Origin: Acetobacteraceae bacterium
Lineage (GTDB): Bacteria; Pseudomonadota; Alphaproteobacteria; Acetobacterales; Acetobacteraceae
Reading direction: 5' to 3'
Assembly: GCA_009693865.1 (NCBI GenBank)
Contig: SHWL01000022.1
Location: forward strand, 1 to 40,942
DNA: 40,942 nt
Shown: in pieces, positions 1-7,567 of the stretch
Position numbering within the stretch: position 1 is the stretch's first letter
Layout: each line of letters starts with the position of its first letter
Notes under the pieces: model-generated
Seen by the model: only the letters and a program-made list of their open reading frames with translations
Told to the model about the DNA's origin: nothing
The model's database searches: none
Program-made: the position numbers and the translations under genes

Positions 1-2
1 CG

Positions 3-761
3 GAGGATCTCAGGTCCATCCAGATGGCCTCGGACGGGCTGCGCGGCTCGGCCGTGGGCGAGGGCGGCACGATCCTGCGCACCGGGAATGCCGGCGCGTC
101 CTGGCAGACACAGACCGCCGGAACGACGAAGGATCTCAGGTCCATCCAGATGGCCTCGGACGGGCTGCGCGGCTGGGCCGTGGGCGAGGGCGGCACGATC
201 CTGCTGCTGACAATTCCCGATGTTTCCGCCATCCAATCCGCCGAGAATACCGCGGCGGCGGAGGTGGCTGTCACCGCCCTGGCACCCCCGCACGGCGTAC
301 CGAAGGAAGGCCTCGACAAGCTCAGATCTTTGGAGGAGGAGCGGAAGAAAGCCGAACTACAGCGCGACAATATTCTCCGGGCGGCGGACTACCTCGGTCG
401 TCAGGTCAGGGAGCCGCCGACCCAGCAAAGTGGAGGTAATCACGGCTCGGATTTCCTCAATCCGATCTTTTTGCGGGCCTATCTGAATCGCGCGATCGTC
501 ATGTTGATCGTGTTCTTTTCGGTCAGCGTTCTGCTGTCGGTGTTTCGCTACAGCCTACGTTTGGCGTCTCAGTACGACGGCCGGGCTGACGCATTGCAGT
601 TATCGGTGGGGGAGATCGACAAGCGTTTCCACCGGCTGGCCCACACCATGGTTCCGGTGGGTGTTGATTTCGGCAAAGCACCCCGTTCACCGGGTGAAAT
701 GATGTTCGATGCGGCCCGAGACCTGGCCCGGACCACGAGCCGCCGTACACCACCGGGCTGA
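3..761 (+). CDS. Ycf48/BNR-like repeat protein with C-terminal membrane helix (5' partial)
   Basis: The frame is open from the left edge, so the N-terminus lies outside the window; the first internal ATG, at 24, is inside a repeat and is not a credible start. The visible part begins with one full and one shortened copy of a 42-residue unit rich in the pattern GWAVGEGGTIL, typical of Ycf48-like/BNR beta-propeller repeats. A charged, probably helical stretch follows (about residues 95-130 of the visible part). Then comes one strong membrane segment (AIVMLIVFFSVSVLLSVF) and a roughly 65-residue tail. The likely arrangement is an extracytoplasmic or cytoplasmic propeller held to the membrane. Its substrate and partners are unknown. 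Bacterial proteins of this repeat type are often annotated as photosystem II assembly-like, but nothing here links it to photosynthesis. Confidence 0.7.
   Translation, partial: EDLRSIQMASDGLRGSAVGEGGTILRTGNAGASWQTQTAGTTKDLRSIQMASDGLRGWAVGEGGTILLLTIPDVSAIQSAENTAAAEVAVTALAPPHGVPKEGLDKLRSLEEERKKAELQRDNILRAADYLGRQVREPPTQQSGGNHGSDFLNPIFLRAYLNRAIVMLIVFFSVSVLLSVFRYSLRLASQYDGRADALQLSVGEIDKRFHRLAHTMVPVGVDFGKAPRSPGEMMFDAARDLARTTSRRTPPG
5..203 (+). repeat. Near-identical 126-bp tandem repeat units
   Basis: Bases 5-77 recur at 131-203 with a period of 126 bp (42 codons) and one difference (C at 49, G at 175, changing Ser to Trp). Identity at the DNA level, not only the protein level, points to recent duplication or gene conversion. 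The array probably continues to the left of the window. Confidence 0.85.
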
Positions 762-997
762 CGGCGAGATTAGAAACGGGCGACGGCGTCCATCCTGACG
801 GACCGAGTGGCAACCATCCCGGTGGTTGTCCGCCGCACCGCGCGGGGGTACGTGTCACCCGACCCGGCCCCGCTCACCAAACGCCGCCGATCGATAATCG
901 ACCGGGCTGCACCAAGCTTGCGCGCCGCGCCGTGCTGCCGCAATGCTGTGCCGCACAAATCACCCGGCGCATGCCGCGAGGACAGGAGAGGCCGAAC

Positions 998-1840
998 ATG
1001 ACCCAAACATTGGGCCGCCGCGCGTTGGCTGGCGCCGCCGCGCTTCCCTTCCTGGCGTCGATCGGCACCGCGCGCGCGCAACCCGCGACCGAGAGTACCT
1101 TCGAGCGCGTCCGCCGCGCCAAGGCCCCGCGGATCGCCGTCCTGCCCGGGGAACTGCCGTATTTCGTTAAAGACCTGGCCAGCGGACAATGGAGTGGCGC
1201 CTGCATCGAAATGGCCACCGACATCGCCAAAGTGTTCGACGCCAAACTGGAATTCGTCGAGTCCACCTATGGCAACTCGGTGCTCGATTTGCAGTCGAAC
1301 AAAGTCGATCTGGCCTTCGCGTTGAACCCCACGCCGGCTCGCGCATTGTCGATCGGGTTCAGCCATCCCATGATCATCCACCCCTTTGGCTGTGTCGCCC
1401 GCAAGGGACTGAACCCGAAGACCTGGTCCGATCTGAACAAACCCGAGGTGCGGATCGTCTATGACATCGGATCGTTGCATGAAACGGCGGCAAAACGTTA
1501 TTGCGCGAAGGCCCAACTCACGGGGTTCAAAAGCCGTGACGAATGCACGCTCAATCTGCAATCCGGGCGGGCGGACGTTCATATCCTGGCCGCCATCCTC
1601 GGCCTGTCCGCCGTGGGCAAGAACCCCGCGCTCGGGACCTATCACTTGCTGACCGAGCCGCTGGTCGCCCTGCCAAGCTGCCTTGGTTTGCAGCGCGAGG
1701 CTGACACGCGTTTCCGGGAAGTCGTGGACGCATGGCTCGACATGAACCGCGGCAACGGTCAGATTCGGGAGTGGATGCTGGAAGGGCTTGGCAAAGCCGG
1801 TGTGCCGGCCGATCAGGTTCCGGCGGCGCTGACCTTCTGA
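998..1840 (+). CDS. ABC transporter substrate-binding protein (polar amino acid type)
   Basis: This 280-residue protein has the fold of periplasmic family 3 solute-binding proteins that feed HisM-type permeases. The start at 998 is chosen because AGGAGAG at 984-990 lies seven bases upstream; an earlier in-frame ATG at 932 has no such site and would put charged residues ahead of the signal. The N-terminus has GRRALAG followed by a hydrophobic stretch ending ARA-Q, a Tat- or Sec-type signal peptide with cleavage near residue 30. There is no lipobox. It would capture a small solute in the periplasm for the permease encoded 16 bp downstream. The ligand cannot be told from sequence. Confidence 0.85.
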   Translation: MTQTLGRRALAGAAALPFLASIGTARAQPATESTFERVRRAKAPRIAVLPGELPYFVKDLASGQWSGACIEMATDIAKVFDAKLEFVESTYGNSVLDLQSNKVDLAFALNPTPARALSIGFSHPMIIHPFGCVARKGLNPKTWSDLNKPEVRIVYDIGSLHETAAKRYCAKAQLTGFKSRDECTLNLQSGRADVHILAAILGLSAVGKNPALGTYHLLTEPLVALPSCLGLQREADTRFREVVDAWLDMNRGNGQIREWMLEGLGKAGVPADQVPAALTF

Positions 1841-1856
1841 CCGGGCAAGCAGTCCC

Positions 1857-2522
1857 GTGCCATACCAGTGGGACTTTGCCTTTCTGCTGCGGTACGCGCC
1901 GCTGTTCTGGAAAGGCGTGGGCGTCACGCTCGCCTACACCGGTGGAACGATCACGTTAGGCCTGCTGCTCGGTCTGCTGATCGGACTGGGCCGGCTGTCC
2001 CGTTCGAAACTGGTGAATTTCCCCCTCGTCGCCTTCATCGAGGCGTTTCGCTGCACGCCGTTGCTGGTGCAGATCGTTTGGTTTTACTACGCGCTGCCGG
2101 TCCTGTTGGGGATTCAGATTCCCGCGACCGTCGCCGCCGTGGCGACGCTGTCCTGCTACACCGCGGCGTTTTACGCGGAAATATTCCGCGCTGGCATCGT
2201 CTCCATCGAGCGCGGCCAATGGGATGCCGCCAGGGCTTTGGGGCTGCGTCCCTGGACCATGATGCATCAGGTGATTTTGCCGCAGGCGGTCCGGAGGATG
2301 ATCCCGCCGTTCGTCAACCAATCGATCACCCAATTGAAGAACACCTCGCTTGTCTCGACGATCGCCGTGCCCGATCTGCTTTACAACGGCACGCTGATCA
2401 CCGCCGACACCTATCGCCCGTTGGAGGTCTATACGGTCGTCGCGATCATCTATTTCGCGCTGCTGTTTCCCAGCACGATGCTGGCGCAATGGTACGAGCG
2501 GCGGCTGGCGAAAGACACGTAG
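1857..2522 (+). CDS. Amino acid-type ABC transporter permease (HisM/GlnP family)
   Basis: The protein has 221 residues and starts at GTG 1857. It shows the usual pattern of about five membrane segments. The cytoplasmic EAA-type loop at about residues 119-150 (ERGQWDAARALGLRPW, then LPQAVRRMIPP) docks the ATPase. Sixteen bases separate it from the binding-protein gene, so the two form one unit. No ATPase gene follows: the next gene lies on the opposite strand beyond a strong hairpin. The importer must therefore borrow or encode its ATPase elsewhere. A single permease of this family normally acts as a homodimer. Confidence 0.9.
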   Translation: MPYQWDFAFLLRYAPLFWKGVGVTLAYTGGTITLGLLLGLLIGLGRLSRSKLVNFPLVAFIEAFRCTPLLVQIVWFYYALPVLLGIQIPATVAAVATLSCYTAAFYAEIFRAGIVSIERGQWDAARALGLRPWTMMHQVILPQAVRRMIPPFVNQSITQLKNTSLVSTIAVPDLLYNGTLITADTYRPLEVYTVVAIIYFALLFPSTMLAQWYERRLAKDT

Positions 2523-2625
2523 GCGGCGCCCAATTATTACCGAATGGACTGGCACTCGGCCATGACGGAAGGAGAGGAGGCCACATCGACGCGATAAAAT
2601 TTCGGTGTCGCTACATGTCAAACAT

Positions 2626-2660
2626 CGCCTCGTCCCCGTGGCCGTCACGGGGACGAGGCG
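2626..2660. terminator. Perfect 15-bp stem hairpin between convergent genes
   Basis: Bases 2626-2640 (CGCCTCGTCCCCGTG) pair perfectly with 2646-2660 around a five-base loop, GCCGT. It lies between the ends of the convergent permease and DUF2076 genes and probably serves as a bidirectional terminator. No clean T-run follows on the plus strand; on the minus strand the stem is followed by ATGTTTGAC, only mildly T-rich. Confidence 0.6.
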
Positions 2661-2698
2661 TGAAGCGTAAGCCAACCCTCAGGCGCGACGGCAGACCG

Positions 2699-3553
2699 TC
2701 AGATCGAGTCGTCGGACCCGCCGCCGCCGCCGGAATCCCAACCGCCGCCACCACTGTTGTCGGTCCAGGACGTATCCTGCGCGGGCGGCTCGGGCGCCTG
2801 TTGATCCCAGGAACTGCTATCGACGTAATCCTGGTTGGACCCCGCCGCTGCTCCGCCGCTTGGATCAGCCACCGGCGACGAAGACGGACCGCCCCAGGCA
2901 CCACCCTGGGCGCCCGAGCCCCCGCCAAAACTATCGGACCCATGGTGTCCGCCGCTGAGCATATTGGACAGCAGATTGCCCGCCAGGATGCCTCCTCCGA
3001 CGCCCGCCGCCATCGTCAGCGCCGTGCCCAGGAAGCCGGAGCCCCCGCGTTGGAACATGCCGGCCTGGGGAGGCTGCGCATATTGCGGCTGTGGCGCGTA
3101 TTGCGGGGGAGGCTGCGCGTATCCCGGCGGTGGCGCGGCCTGCTGGCCACCCCACGGGCCGCGGTTGGGCGGCGGGGGCGCGGCCTGCTGACGGCCACCG
3201 CCAAACAAACCACTGAAAAATCCGCCGCCCTGCTGAGGCGCCTGCTGCGCCTGGGCTGCCTGCTGCGCCGCCTGACGGGCCTGCCCCAACTGCGCGTCCA
3301 TCTGCTGGAGCCGGTTTTGCGCCTGGATCAGCCCCTGCTCCTGCACAAACGCCAGTTGCGTCATGCGGTACGCGGCCTCCGGATAGCGCTGGAACATCTG
3401 CGCGATCAGCGCGTCGGCCTCACGGTCCACCGGTGGCAGAGGCGGCGATTGCGTTGCCGGCACCGAGCCACCCCCGGCGAAGCCCGACGCCTGAGGCGCG
3501 CCCCCGACCCGGGCGATGTATTGAGAGATAAGGTCGCGTTCTTCGTTGGTCAT
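2699..3553 (-). CDS. DUF2076 domain-containing protein
   Basis: This 284-residue protein begins MTNEERDLI. It carries a helical N-terminal region (residues about 1-110, including EADALIAQMFQRYPEAAY and VQEQGLIQAQ), as in the DUF2076 family. A Gln/Ala-rich helix follows, then Pro/Gln/Tyr-rich low-complexity sequence, a glycine-rich hydrophobic segment (GTALTMAAGVGGGILAGNLL) and a Gly/Ser/Asp-rich acidic tail. The family is found in the periplasm or cell envelope of proteobacteria; its function is not established. An in-frame ATG four codons upstream (3565) is an alternative start, and neither has a clear ribosome binding site. It is the last gene before the hairpin at 2626-2660. Confidence 0.8.
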   Translation of the reverse strand: MTNEERDLISQYIARVGGAPQASGFAGGGSVPATQSPPLPPVDREADALIAQMFQRYPEAAYRMTQLAFVQEQGLIQAQNRLQQMDAQLGQARQAAQQAAQAQQAPQQGGGFFSGLFGGGRQQAAPPPPNRGPWGGQQAAPPPGYAQPPPQYAPQPQYAQPPQAGMFQRGGSGFLGTALTMAAGVGGGILAGNLLSNMLSGGHHGSDSFGGGSGAQGGAWGGPSSSPVADPSGGAAAGSNQDYVDSSSWDQQAPEPPAQDTSWTDNSGGGGWDSGGGGGSDDSI

Positions 3554-3635
3554 GCGGGCCCCCATTGGGTCACGGGTTTTGAGTCCTCGGTTACGTCGCC
3601 GTCAACGCGCGATGTGGCGTCATGGCGGCTCCGGT

Positions 3636-4064
3636 TCAATGGCTGAACAGATGAAGCCGACGGTCCTCGATCACCGGGCAGCGGTCCATGACAACGACGA
3701 TCCCGGCTGCCCGAGCCCGGGACGCGGCGTCCTGGTCGATCACGCCAAGCTGCATCCAGATACTGGACGCCCCAAGATGGATGGCCTCGTCGACCAGAGC
3801 GCTGGTGTGACTGGAATTGCGGAATACGTCCACCATTTCCAGCGGCCCCGCGTCCGCGAGGTTCGCCACGACCGTTCGTCCGTGCAGCGTTTGACCCGCC
3901 AGGACCGGGTTGACCGGCGTCACATCGAACCCGCGATCCAACAGGAACCGCATGACCCCATGCGAGGCGCGCCAGGGTTTCGTCGAGGCCCCCACCAGCG
4001 CGATGCGATGCGTGGTTGTCAGCAACCGCCGGATGGTCTCGTCGCTCTCGCCATCCACTGTCAT
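3636..4064 (-). CDS. CoA-binding domain protein (YccU-like)
   Basis: The product is 142 residues, the usual size of the stand-alone CoA-binding Rossmann proteins (COG1832). The nucleotide loop appears as IALVGASTKPWRASHGVMRFL (about residues 21-41), followed by FDVTPVNPVLAGQTLHG and VDVFRNS, all characteristic. The end, MDRCPVIED, also fits the family. It is cytoplasmic, binds CoA or a CoA derivative, and has no defined enzymatic role. It starts five bases after the stop of the upstream membrane protein gene and is probably cotranscribed with it. Confidence 0.85.
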   Translation of the reverse strand: MTVDGESDETIRRLLTTTHRIALVGASTKPWRASHGVMRFLLDRGFDVTPVNPVLAGQTLHGRTVVANLADAGPLEMVDVFRNSSHTSALVDEAIHLGASSIWMQLGVIDQDAASRARAAGIVVVMDRCPVIEDRRLHLFSH

Positions 4065-4069
4065 GCGGG

Positions 4070-4579
4070 CTACCGGCGCCAGTCCAACCGCGGCTCGGCG
4101 CGCGCCGGACGGGTCAGCGGCTCATTGCGGCGAGGCGGGCGGGCATTTGGCGACGGAGGCGGCCGATCCTCCAGCGGAGGTGGCCCGCCATGTTGGTCCA
4201 TGCGTTGATCTCCTCGTGGATCCCCGCGCGGGTCTGCCCGGTGATCAGGCTCATGCGCATTGTACAGCTCATGCGGCGCGGGCGGAATTGGTGGGCGGCT
4301 CACGAGCCGCTCCGGCATGCGCTGCTCGGTCATCCGGGGCGGGAAGACGTCGTCGTAGTCCGGACCGGGCACGCCGCCGGGCGGCAGCCGCAACACGACA
4401 TGGCGGATTTCGTTTTGAATTTCGTCCAACCGTGCCTCAATCACATCCAGGCGGCTTTTCACCCCAAACACGCTGAACGGCATGAACAGGAACGACAGCG
4501 CCCAAAGCGACGTCGGCAGCAGCAGGATCAGTGGAACCCACCAGGGCAGCCATTCCGGCAGATTGAGCATTTGAAGCAT
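4070..4579 (-). CDS. Small membrane protein with proline-rich tail, unknown function
   Basis: I do not recognise a named family. The 169-residue product starts with a short amphipathic segment and one or two hydrophobic helices (WVPLILLLPTSLWALSFLFM, about residues 14-33). A predicted helix or coiled coil follows (VKSRLDVIEARLDEIQNEI), and then a long Pro/Arg/Asp/His-rich disordered tail containing repeated RGDP/HGGP-like motifs. The ribosome binding site AGGAG lies eight bases before the ATG. It sits 39 bp after the Sir2 gene and 5 bp before the CoA-binding gene, so it is probably in the same operon. Confidence 0.65.
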   Translation of the reverse strand: MLQMLNLPEWLPWWVPLILLLPTSLWALSFLFMPFSVFGVKSRLDVIEARLDEIQNEIRHVVLRLPPGGVPGPDYDDVFPPRMTEQRMPERLVSRPPIPPAPHELYNAHEPDHRADPRGDPRGDQRMDQHGGPPPLEDRPPPSPNARPPRRNEPLTRPARAEPRLDWRR

Positions 4580-4618
4580 GCGGGACTCCTGGCGACACTC
4601 CTGGCACGAACCGCCGCT

Positions 4619-5365
4619 TTATTCCACCCCGGCAATCGCCCCCATCGTTTCCCCAATCGAACGATGCAGCACGAGATCGGCGATCCGGTCCAACCCCGTC
4701 GGCTCCCGGTTCACGATCACCAGCGACGCGCCATTCCGCTTGGCGAGTTCCGGAAAACCGGCGGCCGGATACACCACCAACGAGGAGCCCAGGGTGATGA
4801 ACAGATCGGCGAGCAACGTTTCTTGCTCCGCCCGCCGCATCTCGTCGACAGGCATCGACTGACCGAATGAGATGGTCGCCGTCTTTACCCAACCCCCGCA
4901 GGCGCAGTGCGGGATAATGTTGTCCTGCTCAAAATCCACGCGGAGCGCGCCGATCTCGTAACGCTGCTTGCAGTCCAGGCAGTGGGCGTAGGTGGTGTTG
5001 CCGTGCAGCTCTATCACCTTCGAATCGGGGATACCGGAATCCTGATGCAGACCGTCGATGTTCTGGGTGACGACCGAGGTTGCCTTGCCGCGGCGGATCA
5101 GCTCGGCACAGGCGCGATGGCCGCGATTGGGTGTGGCCTGGCGAAAGGTATCCTCCATCGCGAACCGCCGCTTCCAGGTTTCGCGCCGCGCCTCGTCCGA
5201 GCGCATGAAGTCGCGGAAATCGATCGGCGCCATCTTGGTCCAGACTCCGCCGGGACTGCGGAAGTCGGGAATGCCGGATTCGGTGCTGATGCCCGCGCCA
5301 GTGAACAGCACGACCCGATCGGCGGTATCGATCAGGCGGGAGAGTTCTTCCATATCCTGCTCCAT
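4619..5365 (-). CDS. cobB: NAD-dependent protein deacylase, Sir2 family
   Basis: This is a 248-residue sirtuin. Motifs in order are GAGISTESGIPDFR (residues 23-36, NAD binding), TQNIDGLH (100-107), the catalytic His in ELHGN (H121), two zinc-binding Cys pairs (C129/C132 and C154/C156) and GSSLVVYPAAGF. It would remove acyl groups from lysines in the cytoplasm, consuming NAD and releasing nicotinamide and O-acyl-ADP-ribose. The ATG has GAGAGGAC about seven bases upstream. It lies 15 bp behind the ThDP enzyme gene, so the two are probably translated from one message. Substrate range (acetyl or longer acyl) cannot be read from sequence. Confidence 0.9.
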   Translation of the reverse strand: MEQDMEELSRLIDTADRVVLFTGAGISTESGIPDFRSPGGVWTKMAPIDFRDFMRSDEARRETWKRRFAMEDTFRQATPNRGHRACAELIRRGKATSVVTQNIDGLHQDSGIPDSKVIELHGNTTYAHCLDCKQRYEIGALRVDFEQDNIIPHCACGGWVKTATISFGQSMPVDEMRRAEQETLLADLFITLGSSLVVYPAAGFPELAKRNGASLVIVNREPTGLDRIADLVLHRSIGETMGAIAGVE

Positions 5366-5380
5366 GACGTGTCCTCTCGG

Positions 5381-7102
5381 TCAGAATGGTTCCGGGTAAT
5401 GGCCAGCCCAGACGCTGATGGGCGGTTTCGCATCGGGATCGGTGACGATATCCAGCAACGCGGGTTTTCCCGACGCGAAGGCGGCGTCCAGCGCTGGGCC
5501 AACGTCCTCGCCACGCGCGACGCGGATGCCGTTGACGCCGCACGCCCGCGCGATGGCGGCGTGATCGACCTCGGTGAAGTGGACGGCGTTGGTATACTCG
5601 CCGAAGGCAACGGTTTCCGCGTGTTTCTGGTAACCGAGAATGCCGTTGTTCAGGACCATCGTCACGATCGGCAGGTCGAGCCGGCGAAGTGTTTCCAGCT
5701 CGGCCCAGGAGTGGGCGAAGCCGCCATCGCCGCAGAGGCAGACGACGCGGCGGCCCCCAGGGGACATTTCTCGCGCGGCCATTTGGGCGCCGATCGCCAT
5801 GGGAAGACCCCAACCCAGCCCGGCGAGGCCACGCGGGGTCAGGAACCGCTGGCCCGGCCGCCGCGACGTCAGGCCATGCGCGATCCAGATCGAGGAATAC
5901 GACGCGTCGGCGACCGCGATGGCATCCGCGGTCATGCGTTTGTCCAACTCGGCCATGACGCGTTCCGGCCGCACCGGGCCACCATCGCGCGTCCGCACCG
6001 CGGCGACCGTCTCCCGCCAGGCCGCGACCGCCGCCGCGATTTCCGCCTCCACCTCTGGTCGAGCGGCTCTCCGCGCGCTCAGGTCCTGGCGGAGCATGGC
6101 ATCGCGTAGCCCCGTCAGCGTCAGTTTGGCGTCGCCGAGAAGGCGGAACGATTCGTAGTTGCGGCCGATTTCCATCGCGTCGATGTCGAGATGAATGAAT
6201 TGCGTGTGCGGCGCGAATAGTTTCCAACTGTCGGTGCCGTTCTGATTGGTGCGGTTGCCAACCAGCAGCACAAGATCGGCGCGCTCGAACATTCCGCGCA
6301 TCGCGAAGGTTCGCGCGCCGCGGCCCATGACGTAGCCGGAGACACCCATGGTCAAAGGGTGCGCCTCGTCCACCACGCCCTTGCCCATCGTGGTGGTGGC
6401 GACCGGCAGATGCGCGGTTTCCTGCAACGCGGCGAGTTCGTCGTGGGCCGCGGACAAATGCACACCGCCGCCCGCGAAAATCAGTGGATGTTTGGCCGCC
6501 GCCAGCATCGCCGCGGCCTGCTCGACCGCGGAAGGGTCGGCGACGGTGCGATCCAGCGGGTAAAAGCCGAGCCTGGCTTTTCGAGGGGACGGCGGCGGCG
6601 CGTTCTCGATCAAAAGGTCCGCCGGGACCAGAATGACCACCGGACCTGGGCGGCCCGAGCCCGCGACCGTGAAAGCCATGTCGACATAGTCCTCCAGCCG
6701 GTCCGCGCGGTCGATCCGCTTCACCCATTTCGCCACCGGAGCGAACATGTTGAGGTGGTCGAGTTCCTGAAACGCGTTCTTGTCGGTCGTGGCGCGGGTC
6801 ACTTCCTGGACCAAAGCGACGATGGGGATGGAGGCTTTTAACGCCTCGGCCAGTGGAGCCACCAGCAGCGTGGCGGCGGGTCCGTTCTGGGCCGTGACGA
6901 CACCAACGCGGCCGGAAATGCGGGCATAGCCGTCCGCCATGGCGCCGCCGGCGTTTTCCTGGCGGTAAGCGGCTTGTTTGATGCCCACATGTGGGGCCGC
7001 GAGATGGAATGCGCTCGGGAGGCTTTGGCCGAAGGTGACCGTCACGCCGTGGCGGGCGAAGGCCTCGGCGAGGCGGAGGGCGACGTTGGTGTTGGCGGGC
7101 AT
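5381..7102 (-). CDS. Thiamine diphosphate-dependent enzyme, acetolactate synthase-like
   Basis: This 573-residue protein has the three-domain layout of the ThDP decarboxylase/acetolactate synthase superfamily. The N-terminal Pyr domain carries the activating Glu (E49, in YRQENAGGAMADGYAR). The central Rossmann-like domain includes LVGNRTNQNG. The C-terminal PP domain carries the metal/diphosphate motif GDGGF...VLNN (about residues 457-487). No regulatory small subunit lies nearby and there is no isoleucine-valine pathway context, so true acetolactate synthase is unlikely. A 2-oxoacid decarboxylase or carboligase of unknown substrate is the better description. It heads the minus-strand unit with the Sir2 gene. 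Confidence 0.85.
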   Translation of the reverse strand: MPANTNVALRLAEAFARHGVTVTFGQSLPSAFHLAAPHVGIKQAAYRQENAGGAMADGYARISGRVGVVTAQNGPAATLLVAPLAEALKASIPIVALVQEVTRATTDKNAFQELDHLNMFAPVAKWVKRIDRADRLEDYVDMAFTVAGSGRPGPVVILVPADLLIENAPPPSPRKARLGFYPLDRTVADPSAVEQAAAMLAAAKHPLIFAGGGVHLSAAHDELAALQETAHLPVATTTMGKGVVDEAHPLTMGVSGYVMGRGARTFAMRGMFERADLVLLVGNRTNQNGTDSWKLFAPHTQFIHLDIDAMEIGRNYESFRLLGDAKLTLTGLRDAMLRQDLSARRAARPEVEAEIAAAVAAWRETVAAVRTRDGGPVRPERVMAELDKRMTADAIAVADASYSSIWIAHGLTSRRPGQRFLTPRGLAGLGWGLPMAIGAQMAAREMSPGGRRVVCLCGDGGFAHSWAELETLRRLDLPIVTMVLNNGILGYQKHAETVAFGEYTNAVHFTEVDHAAIARACGVNGIRVARGEDVGPALDAAFASGKPALLDIVTDPDAKPPISVWAGHYPEPF

Positions 7103-7247
7103 GAGCGATGGTCCTGGACGGGCGAGGGATTGTCGGCCGGGGAGGGGTTGGCCTCAAGCCCCTGGTTGGGCGTGATTGGGTGCCGCTGGATTTTCGTTCG
7201 GCGTTTCCCTTATCTTCGTGAACAGCAGGCTGAAAACGGAGGACAGC

Positions 7248-7418
7248 ATGACGGTCGCCGAGCAGGTTTACGAGCACGCCAAACTGTTATCCGAGCCACT
7301 GGCACGGGAAGCTCTTGATTTCGTGCTGTTCCCGCGTGGCCGTCAGGACCGCGGGGAGTGGCGCGATTTAATGGAACGGCCGCCCTGGGCCCGTGTTCTT
7401 CCCACCAACCCCCGGTAA
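7248..7418 (+). CDS. Short DUF2281-like protein (possible antitoxin, truncated)
   Basis: The start at 7248 is fixed by GGAGGA at 7238-7243. The 56-residue product begins MTVAEQVYEHAKLLSEPLAREALDF in its first 25 residues, matching DUF2281 proteins (small helical, often antitoxin-like or partners of VapC toxins). Family members usually continue with a longer acidic/tryptophan-containing end. Here the sequence runs through RGEWRDLMERPPW and stops after 16 unrelated residues. No toxin gene follows; the next gene is on the other strand. It may be a truncated solitary copy. Confidence 0.55.
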   Translation: MTVAEQVYEHAKLLSEPLAREALDFVLFPRGRQDRGEWRDLMERPPWARVLPTNPR

Positions 7419-7567
7419 CCGGGTTCCGCAACTATTGCATTCCCGCCAAAAGCAAGCACAATATCGGAACCCGCGTCAAAAGGCACACATACCGATATGA
7501 CAAGCGGCGGCACTCGAGAGGTCTCGATCATTTCCACAAATGATTTCGCATCGATATGGTCCTTCGT

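Noticed and set aside
1868-3646. 592-codon open frame on the plus strand spanning the permease and DUF2076 genes
   Set aside because: It is a GC-rich alternate frame: its translation is Arg-rich low complexity and it lies across two recognisable genes on both strands.
5381-7102. Acetolactate synthase large subunit (ilvB) assignment
   Set aside because: No small subunit or ilvC nearby and the superfamily includes many other decarboxylases and carboligases; only the general class is supported.
4929-7277. 782-codon open frame on the minus strand over the ThDP enzyme and sirtuin genes
   Set aside because: Same strand as those genes but in another frame; it contains out-of-frame versions of their motifs and no family of its own.
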